From NCBI GenBank assembly GCA_963846565.1, contig CAWJWL010000005.1:1488001-1552000 (forward strand): a stretch of DNA of 64,000 bases, given 5' to 3'. The notes under the pieces are model-generated. The model did not search any database and was not told the DNA's origin. It saw only the letters and a program-made list of their open reading frames with translations. Of the stretch, positions 57,988 to 64,000 are shown in pieces; the first letter of the stretch is position 1; every line of letters starts with the position of its first letter. The stretch comes from WHSW01 sp963846565. Lineage in GTDB: Bacteria; Actinomycetota; Thermoleophilia; Solirubrobacterales; 70-9. Both the position numbers and the translations under genes were made by a program.

Positions 57988-57993
57988 ACTTTA
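57988..57993 (-). promoter_or_regulatory. Putative -10 box of the coiled-coil gene
   Basis: TAAAGT on the minus strand ends 9 nt before the ATG at 57978, matching the short-leader pattern. The rest of the 170-nt gap up to the pilin gene shows no other clear signal apart from the pilin's ribosome binding site. Confidence 0.4.
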
Positions 57994-58148
57994 CGGAAGA
58001 TCCTCGGCGGGACTGGTCTCCTCCCAATCCCGTGCACGGCCGTGCAGGCCTCGGCACGCCCGCGCGGCAGACTCGCGGCATCCGGGTCTAGATCCGCGTG
58101 CCCGTGCGGTCGAGCATCCCCTCCGTCGATACCAACGGAAGGAATGCC

Positions 58149-58370
58149 ATGCACAAGCTTCTCGCGCACGCCCACCTCCTCGCCTGCCGCCTGCGCTCCG
58201 AGCGCGGCCAGGGCACGGTCGAGTACGTCGGCCTCATCCTGCTCGTCAGCCTGCTGATGGTCGGCATGGTCGCCGCAATGAAGGGCTTCAACGGATCGCA
58301 GGGTCTCGAGCTGGCCGAGGTGATCGTCTCGAAGGTCAAGCAGGCGGTGAACGCGATTACGTTCCGGTAG
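58149..58370 (+). CDS. Flp/TadE-type pilin-like protein
   Basis: The product is 73 residues. The N-terminal leader (MHKLLAHAHLLACRLRSERG) ends in Gly20, followed by QGTVEYVGLILLVSLLMVGMV, which has the Flp prepilin layout: cleavage after Gly, Glu at +5 (Glu25), Tyr at +6, then a hydrophobic helix. A clear ribosome site (GGAAGGA, 5 nt before the ATG) supports this start over an in-frame one 51 nt upstream. No tad or cpa genes are adjacent, so assembly proteins must be elsewhere. It could be a pilus subunit or a pseudopilin. Confidence 0.8.
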   Translation: MHKLLAHAHLLACRLRSERGQGTVEYVGLILLVSLLMVGMVAAMKGFNGSQGLELAEVIVSKVKQAVNAITFR

Positions 58371-58376
58371 GCCGCC

Positions 58377-59756
58377 CTAGCCGCGGAGCTCCGCGATCAG
58401 CCGTGAGAGCCGGTCTTCGAGCTCCGCCTGCTCGAGGCCGCCGGCGAGGTTCTCGAGTTGCGCGGGGTCCGCGAGGTTGTCGTAGAGCTCGGTCTCGCCG
58501 GTGCGCTCGTAGACGACGTAGGTCCAGCGCCGGGTCCGTACGCCCCAGAAGCTCGGCGCGACCTTCGGGTACTTGACGTGGCGCAGCAGGATCGGGCGCT
58601 CGGTGCCTTCGTCCCCCTCGAGGACGGGCACGAGGCTCGTGCCGTCGACCTCGCCCGCTTCGGCGCCCGCGATCTCGGCGATCGTCGGCGCGATGTCGAT
58701 GCTGCCGGCGATCGCGCCGACGGCGCCGCCCTGGGCGTCGGTGTGCCCAGGCCAGCGGACGAGGAGGGGCACGTGGATGCATTCCTCATAGGCGCAATCC
58801 TTGAACCGGTTTCGGTGCGAGCCGAGCGAGTAGCCGTTGTCGGAGAGGTAGATCACGACCGTGTTCTCCGCCTCACCCGTCTCCTCCAGGGTCGCGAGGA
58901 AGCGGCCGACCGCGTCGTCGAGCGCGAGCAGCGAGCGCCACTGGTCCCGGGTCGCGGCCTCGCTCTCCGCCGCGTCGACCGGGGGCCGGGCGGCCCACCA
59001 TCGCGGCGCGCCCTCGGCGATGCGGTTGAAGTTCTCGGGCAGCTCCACCGGCTCGCCGGCGAACGCGTTGGCATGGCGCGGCGCTGAGGTTCGCGGCGCG
59101 TGCGGCGCGTAGGGCGCGAAGTACGCGAAGAAGGGTTCCTCCGCGCCCCCCTCGGCCGCCTCGCGGATGAACTCGTCGACTCGCTCGGCGAGCACGTCGG
59201 TGGAGTAGTCGGCGGGCTTGGAGCCGAACCGCTCCGCGCCCTTGCCGTCGAGCAGCGTGTAGTCGTAGTAGGCGGCGTCGGGGGTGAACGCGAGCCACTC
59301 GTCCCAGCCCGGCGGCACGTAGTCCTCGCCCAGCTCCCAGGGAAAGAGGTTCATGTACTTGCCGAAGAGGCCTGTCTCGTAGCCGGCGTCGTTGAGCCAG
59401 GTCACGAGCGTCGAGGAGTCGTCGAACTCCGGCGCATCGAGGTTCACCTCGACCCCGGTGCGGTGGGAGTTGAGGCCGGTGAGCAGCGTCGCCCGGGTGG
59501 GGCAGCAGAGCGGGTTGTTGTCGAAATAGGAATCGAAGCTGACGAAGCCCGGCGCCGAGCTCAGCGTCGGCATCCGCTCGACCGTCCCGAGCGGCTGATC
59601 GTCGGCGACGACCAGAAGGACATTCGGTTGCGGCGGAGCCTGCGAGGACGCCGGCGGCGGCGAGGAATCCTCGCCGCCGCCGAGTCCGCAGGAGGCGAGC
59701 ACGCCGGCCACCCCCATGGCCGTGAGCACCCTGCCGAGCTTGCTCATTGCGCGCAT
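58377..59756 (-). CDS. Sulfatase lipoprotein
   Basis: The product is 459 residues. The lipobox LASC (Cys23) follows a short signal, so the enzyme is anchored outside the cell. The sulfatase core is NVLLVVADDQPLG with the metal Asp pair at 52-53, and CCPTRATLLTG, which gives the formylglycine pattern C-x-P-x-R at Cys84. GKYMNLFPWELGEDY, YLSDNGYSLGSHRN and VPLLVRWPGH complete the family. It may act on sulfated polysaccharides; a maturing FGE is not in the window. AGGAGG lies 2 nt before the ATG at 59756 and 11 nt before one at 59747, so the start is uncertain by nine bases. Confidence 0.88.
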   Translation of the reverse strand: MRAMSKLGRVLTAMGVAGVLASCGLGGGEDSSPPPASSQAPPQPNVLLVVADDQPLGTVERMPTLSSAPGFVSFDSYFDNNPLCCPTRATLLTGLNSHRTGVEVNLDAPEFDDSSTLVTWLNDAGYETGLFGKYMNLFPWELGEDYVPPGWDEWLAFTPDAAYYDYTLLDGKGAERFGSKPADYSTDVLAERVDEFIREAAEGGAEEPFFAYFAPYAPHAPRTSAPRHANAFAGEPVELPENFNRIAEGAPRWWAARPPVDAAESEAATRDQWRSLLALDDAVGRFLATLEETGEAENTVVIYLSDNGYSLGSHRNRFKDCAYEECIHVPLLVRWPGHTDAQGGAVGAIAGSIDIAPTIAEIAGAEAGEVDGTSLVPVLEGDEGTERPILLRHVKYPKVAPSFWGVRTRRWTYVVYERTGETELYDNLADPAQLENLAGGLEQAELEDRLSRLIAELRG

Positions 59757-59788
59757 CGCCTCCTATCTTCCCCCGTCCCGGCCCGCCC

Positions 59789-60802
59789 CTAGGGGAAGCT
59801 GATCATCGACTCGCAGTTGGCGGCCGTGTCGGTCCCGTCGTCGCCGAAGCACTGATCGACCTCGCTGCCGCCGTCGACGGCGTCGTCGCCGGATCCGGCG
59901 TGAAGCAGGTCGGCGCCGGCGCCGCCCAGGATCGAATCGATCCCGTAGCCGCCGTTGACGATGTCGTCGCCGGCGAGGGCGTCGATCGTGTTCGTGCCGC
60001 CCGCATCGGAGATCACGTTCGAGGCCGCGCTGCCGATGACGACGTCGTTGCCGTACGGGGTGGTGACGTTCTCGATGTCCGCGCCGACGTTGTCGCCCTC
60101 GCACTGCGCAGGGCACTTCTCACCGTCGTTGGCGACGTTGTCCAGCGAGACGTGAACGCCGTCGCTGAAGTAGCTGTCGTAGTCGCCCCAGTAGTCGATC
60201 TCGTCCGTCCCGGGGCCGCCGTAGTAGCGGTCGGGCGTACCGTCCTCCTGCGGGCGGAGGTAGTCGTCGTCCGCGTTGCCGGACACCTTGTCGCTGCCGG
60301 GGCCGTCGGCGATCGAGTCGATGCCGGGGCCGCCGCTGAGCACGTCGTCACCCGATCCGCCCTGGAGGAAGTCGGTGTGATCGCCCGTGTTCGGGCCACC
60401 GAGGATCACGTCGTCACCCGCCTGGCCACGGAGGTCGTCGGCGGCCGAGGAGCCGTTGATCTGGTCCCGGCCCTTCTCGCCCTCGACGAGGTCGCGATCG
60501 GCGCCGGCGTCGACCTTGTCGTTGCCGGGGCCGAGGTAGATGTCGTCGCGCCCGTCGAGGCCGCAGACGACGTCGTCTCCGAAGGTGGCGTGGATCTCCT
60601 GATCCTTGGGCCCACCGACGATCACGTCGGCGCCCTTGGTGCCCTTGATCTGCTTGGCGGTGCTGTGGATCGTCGCCTTCTTGCCCATGCAGGTCGGCGC
60701 CGCCGAGGCGGCCGCCGGGGTCAGCGCAACCGCGGCACTGACGCCGATCGCCGCGACGGCGAGCTGGGCCTTTCCGAGGCTCTTGAAAGTGAGTGAGTTC
60801 AT
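59789..60802 (-). CDS. Secreted RTX (hemolysin-type Ca-binding repeat) protein
   Basis: The product is 337 residues with a signal peptide (VAAIGVSAAVALTPAAASA). The rest is built from degenerate nonapeptides of the GGxGxDxxx type: GTKGADVIVGG, GPGNDKVDAGADRDLVEG, QGGSGDDVLSGGPGIDSI, GGAGADLLHAGSGDDAVDGG. These fold into a calcium-bound parallel beta-roll. No catalytic domain is present, so it is probably structural or adhesive. Four Cys at the ends may cap the roll. AGGAGA 9 nt before the ATG supports the start. Confidence 0.85.
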   Translation of the reverse strand: MNSLTFKSLGKAQLAVAAIGVSAAVALTPAAASAAPTCMGKKATIHSTAKQIKGTKGADVIVGGPKDQEIHATFGDDVVCGLDGRDDIYLGPGNDKVDAGADRDLVEGEKGRDQINGSSAADDLRGQAGDDVILGGPNTGDHTDFLQGGSGDDVLSGGPGIDSIADGPGSDKVSGNADDDYLRPQEDGTPDRYYGGPGTDEIDYWGDYDSYFSDGVHVSLDNVANDGEKCPAQCEGDNVGADIENVTTPYGNDVVIGSAASNVISDAGGTNTIDALAGDDIVNGGYGIDSILGGAGADLLHAGSGDDAVDGGSEVDQCFGDDGTDTAANCESMISFP

Positions 60803-60973
60803 CGCTGTGGTTCTCCTGAATCGGTCGGATATCGGTGTTGGTTACCGCTCTTGCTGCTGTGCACCGATATTCGGGCCGCGGAGGCCCCGAGAACAGGAGT
60901 CCTACGTGTCGCGGGGCGCACCCGAGGTGTCACCTTGCGCACCCTTGGTGTACGGGCGAGGCATGATTACGGC

Positions 60974-61651
60974 ATGAGCGCCGACGGCAGCGAAATCGCG
61001 GAGGCGATCAGCGAGCGGACCCCGTTCCTCCGGTATGACGATGCCGACGGCGAGCAAACGTTCCCACTCGCCGAGACCGCCGACCGGCTGACGATCGGGC
61101 GCGGCGGCGGCGTCGACCTGGCGCTCGACTTCGACGAGACCGTCTCGACCCTGCATGCGGAGCTCGACCGGCTCGGCCGCCACTGGGTCGTCTGCGACGA
61201 CGGACTCTCCCGCAACGGGACCTTCCTCAACGGGGAGCGCATCCACGGCCGCTGCCGGCTCCGAAACGGCGACGAGCTGAAGCTCGGCGACACCAGGCTC
61301 ACCTTCCGCCAACCCGGCCTCGGCCCGCGCGGCACCGTCGCGGCCCCGACGGCCGCCAGCGTTTCCGACCACGCCGCGCCACCGAAGCTGAGTGAGCGCC
61401 AGCGCGAGGTGCTCGTCTCCCTCTCGCGCCCCTACGCCGGGGACAGCGCCTACGCGACGCCGGCGACGAACAAGCAGATCGCCGAGGAGACGCACCTGAG
61501 CGTCGACGCGGTGAAGCGCCACCTGCGGATCCTGTTCGAGCGGTTCGGAATCGCCGCCCTGCCCCAGAACGAGAAGCGGGTGCGGCTGGTCGAGCTCGCG
61601 CGGCAGGGCGGGCTGGTCACCCCCCGCGACCTGGAGACGCCGGCGCCTTGA
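60974..61651 (+). CDS. FHA domain protein with C-terminal winged helix
   Basis: The product is 225 residues. The FHA domain spans about 30-110, with the phosphothreonine-binding loops LTIGRGGGVDLALDF, STLHAEL and SRNGTFLNGERI, in the usual order GR, SxxH, NG. The C-terminal 85 residues (SERQREVLVSLSRPY, NKQIAEETHLSVDAVKRHLRILFERFG) form a LuxR/winged-helix-like DNA-binding module. Its stop overlaps the TTG of the kinase gene as TTGA, so the pair is coupled and the kinase probably controls this regulator. Confidence 0.85.
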   Translation: MSADGSEIAEAISERTPFLRYDDADGEQTFPLAETADRLTIGRGGGVDLALDFDETVSTLHAELDRLGRHWVVCDDGLSRNGTFLNGERIHGRCRLRNGDELKLGDTRLTFRQPGLGPRGTVAAPTAASVSDHAAPPKLSERQREVLVSLSRPYAGDSAYATPATNKQIAEETHLSVDAVKRHLRILFERFGIAALPQNEKRVRLVELARQGGLVTPRDLETPAP

Positions 61652-63611
61652 GCAACCTCCTCATCGGCGAGGTCTTCGCCGGCTTCAGGGTCGAGGAGGT
61701 CCTCGGTCGCGGCGGGATGGGCTGGGTCTACCGGGTCCACGACGAGGCGCTCGATCGCGAGCGGGCGCTCAAGGTGCTCGACCCGAGCCTCGCTCAGGAC
61801 GAGGCATTCCGCGGGCGCTTCCAGCGCGAGTCGCGGATGGCGGCGAAGATCGAGCACCCCTCGGTCGTCCCCGTCTACCAGGCTGGTGAGGAGGACGGGC
61901 GGCTCTTCATCGTCATGCGCCTGATCCGCGGGCCCGACCTGCAGAACCTGGTCGATCGCGAGGGCCCGCTCGATCCCCGCCGAAGCGCGCGGATCGTCGC
62001 CGCGGTCGGCGACGGCCTCGATGCCGCTCACAAGCACGGGATCGTCCACCGGGACGTGAAGCCCGCGAACATCCTGCTCGAGCTCGGCTCCGAGGGCGAG
62101 CGGGTCTACCTCACGGATTTCGGCATCGGCCGCCCCTCCGACGCGGCCGGCGCCGGTCTCACCTCGACCGGCGAGGTGATCGGCACCGCCGACTACATCG
62201 CCCCCGAGCAGATCCGCGGCCAGCGCGCCGACGCCCGTTCCGACGTGTACACGCTCGGCTGCGTCGCCTGCTTCCTGCTCACCGGCGAGCCGCCCTTCGC
62301 GCGCGAGAACCAGCTCGCGACGCTTTACGCGCACGCGAACGCCGAGCGGCCCCGCCCGACCCTGCTCGAGCCGGGCCTGCCCGAGGAGATCGACGACGTG
62401 ATCGCTCGCGCGAGCGCCGTCGAGCCCTCCGAGCGCTACGAGACCGCCGGCGAGCTCGGCGCCGCGATCACGGACGCGATCGGCCGCGGCTCGCGGACCT
62501 CGACGTCTGCGCCGACTCCGACCGTCGCCGCGCCCGAGACCGTCCAGCTCCCGCCCGAGCCCGTGGGGGCACCGCCACCCGCGAAGCGCCCCCGCGGGCC
62601 GCTCTACGCCCTCGGGGCCCTCGGCGCGGTCGCGGCGGTGGCCGTTGCAGTCGTCCTCCTCCCCGGCGGCGACGATGAGGATGGCGGTGCGTCCGGGACC
62701 GGCGGGGGCGGTGAGACGGCGCAGGGACAAGAGCTCGAACGGCTCGACGACGTCGACAGCTTCGAGGTCACCGGCGGCGCGCCGGCGAGCGACCTGGTGG
62801 CCGGCAAGATCAACGTCCTCGTCCTCTCCGAGGAGGAATCGGCCCTCTTCCGGATCGAGCCCGGCGGACCGAACGAGGGCAAGCCCGCCCAGGAAGACCC
62901 GGACCAGATTGCCGAGCCGACCTCGGTGGCGATCGGCTTCGAGTCCGTCTGGGTGACGAGCGGGGGGAGGGCACGCTCCTCCACTACGGACCCGACAGCC
63001 GGGACATTCCGACCCCGATCCCCGTCGGCGCCGACCCGGTCGACGTCGCGGTCGACAAGGCGGTCTGGGTCGCGAACGAGGAGGACTCGACGGTCTCCCG
63101 GGTCGACCCGAGCGCGCTCGAAGAGGCGGCCGTCGAGGTTGACCTGAACGCGCCACCAAGCGCGATCGCCGCCGCCTCGGGCGAGGTCTGGGCGCTGAGC
63201 GTCGCGAACGACACGGTCTTCCGCCTCGATGCCGACGGGACCTCCGTCCGCAACGACACGGGGTTCCCCGCGGGGATCGTTGACCTCGCGGCCGCGGGGG
63301 AGACGCTCTGGGTCGCGAACGAGGAGAGCCGCGAGCTGCAGCCGATGACCCTCGCGCTCGGCGAGCTCGGCGACCGCGTGGAGCTCGAGGGCGAACCGGT
63401 CGCGCTCGCCGGCGACGACGAGTCGCTGTGGGTTGCCGTCCGCGATCCCAACCGCGTCATCCAGGTGGACGCCACCGATCGCCTGCCGGTCGCCAGGGCG
63501 GACCTCGACAGCGCGCCGACCTCGATCTCGATCGCGCCGCCCGGATCTCCCGAGGAGGGTTCGGTCTGGGTGGCCGGCGAGGACGGCACGATCAGCCGGA
63601 TCCGGCCGTAG
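61648..63611 (+). CDS. Ser/Thr protein kinase with external beta-propeller, frameshift in a G run
   Basis: The kinase domain (residues 8-275) has GRGGMGWVYRV, Lys42, HRDVKPANILL with Asp136, DFGIGRP and GTADYIAPEQ, so it should be active. One membrane helix lies near residues 316-336 (LYALGALGAVAAVAVAVVLL). After it, ten or so repeats such as SVWVTSGG, AVWVANEED, EVWALSVAND, TLWVANEES and SLWVAVRDP form an extracellular NHL/Vgb-like propeller, probably a ligand sensor. The run of six G at 62967-62972 should hold seven to keep frame; as read, translation would end at 63147. Joined length is about 654 residues. TTG start, coupled to the FHA gene. Confidence 0.82.
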
Positions 63612-63630
63612 CCTGGAACACTCCCCTCGC

Positions 63631-64000
63631 ATGGCCCCCGTGACGCGAAGCTACGACCGCACCCCCGCCGACGTCCGCCCGGTCTCGATCGAGCCCGGAT
63701 ACGTGCGCACTGCCACCGGGTCCTGCCTGTATGAGCAGGGCGAGACGCGGGTCATCTGCACCGCGAGCGCGACGGCGAAGGTGCCGAAGTGGCTCGAGGG
63801 CAGCGGCCGCGGCTGGGTCACCGCTGAGTACGCGATGCTCCCGGCCTCGACCGGGGACCGCAAGGAACGCGACGTGAAGAAGGGCCGGCCGGACGGGCGC
63901 GCGACCGAGATCCAGCGCCTGATCGGCCGTTCGCTGCGCGGGGTCGTCGACCTGAACAAGCTCAACGAGCACTCGATCTACGTCGACTGCGACGTCCTCC
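63631..64000 (+). CDS. rph: Ribonuclease PH, 3' end beyond the window
   Basis: The first 123 codons of RNase PH. RSYDRTPADVRPVSIEPGYVRTATGSCLYEQGETRVICTASA and VPKWLEGSGRGWVTAEYAMLPASTGDRKERDVKKGRPDGRATEIQRLIGRSLRGVVDL match the enzyme's conserved N-terminal half, including the GR-x4-EIQRLIGR motif used for phosphate and RNA binding. The enzyme trims tRNA 3' ends by phosphorolysis. The reading frame is still open at the window's last base. It starts 19 nt after the kinase-propeller frame ends. Confidence 0.93.
   Translation, partial: MAPVTRSYDRTPADVRPVSIEPGYVRTATGSCLYEQGETRVICTASATAKVPKWLEGSGRGWVTAEYAMLPASTGDRKERDVKKGRPDGRATEIQRLIGRSLRGVVDLNKLNEHSIYVDCDVL

Noticed and set aside
56356..58576. 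Two long plus-strand open frames (633 and 552 codons) opposite the coiled-coil gene
   Set aside because: Leu/Arg/Gly- and Ala/Ser-rich repeats are the complement of Glu/Ala/Arg coiled-coil codons; the coiled-coil frame has real domains at its end.
1..64000. Evidence of prophage, transposon or integrated plasmid
   Set aside because: No integrase, transposase, terminase or attachment-site repeat was found; the polysaccharide locus shares the base composition of its surroundings.

Overview
The window is gene-dense, very GC-rich DNA with strong G/C at third codon positions and many GTG/TTG starts and 4-nt gene overlaps. Together with a class III adenylate cyclase with HAMP, an FHA/Ser-Thr kinase pair, a Flp-type pilin, PslG-like glycoside hydrolases and near-leaderless promoters, this points to a high-GC Gram-positive actinobacterium, most like the Thermoleophilia/Solirubrobacterales. 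That placement is an inference; no rRNA or other taxonomic marker is present. I see no tRNA, rRNA, CRISPR array, transposase or phage gene.

Layout. (1) 0-28.5 kb and 31.1-35.5 kb: a large surface-polysaccharide locus. It holds an O-antigen ligase/polymerase, three secreted PslG-like glycoside hydrolases, a polyprenyl-phosphate sugar transferase, many glycosyltransferases (several of them two-domain fusions), a Wzm/Wzt ABC exporter whose ATPase has a Wzt C-terminal domain, seven or eight methyltransferase-like genes, a flippase-like membrane protein, two GT-C membrane transferases and a GmhB-like phosphatase. (2) 28.5-31.0 kb: a polar amino-acid ABC transporter, in the order binding protein, permease, ATPase. 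(3) 31.7 kb: cysteine synthase. (4) 35.4-47.9 kb: mixed housekeeping and regulatory genes. These are an AlkD-like repair protein, a GntR/MlaE operon, a GDPD, a JAMM peptidase, a cytochrome P450-adenylate cyclase operon preceded by two CRP-like sites, a GNAT, SnoaL, DUF1152 and DUF1802. (5) 48.0-51.6 kb: hyuA/hyuB (hydantoinase/oxoprolinase) broken by about nine single-base frameshifts. (6) 51.7-64 kb: a small zinc-binding protein, nadB, a frameshifted HDAC-like deacetylase, a roughly 1,060-residue coiled-coil/IF2_N/HhH protein, a Flp pilin, a sulfatase, an RTX-repeat protein, an FHA-HTH regulator overlapping a Ser/Thr kinase with an external beta-propeller, and the start of rph.

How it works together. 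The polysaccharide genes form an assembly line from lipid-linked primer (sugar transferase) through chain growth and methylation to export (Wzm/Wzt) and polymerisation or ligation (Wzy-like), with the secreted hydrolases probably trimming product. Many first-in-operon genes share a TANNNT hexamer 6-11 nt before the start codon, and several divergent pairs have overlapping hexamers.

Quality note. The first 47.9 kb shows no frameshifted gene. From 48 kb on, twelve single-base indels interrupt otherwise conserved frames, so either hyuAB is decaying or part of the sequence carries indel errors. There is no gene-free stretch longer than about 240 bases.
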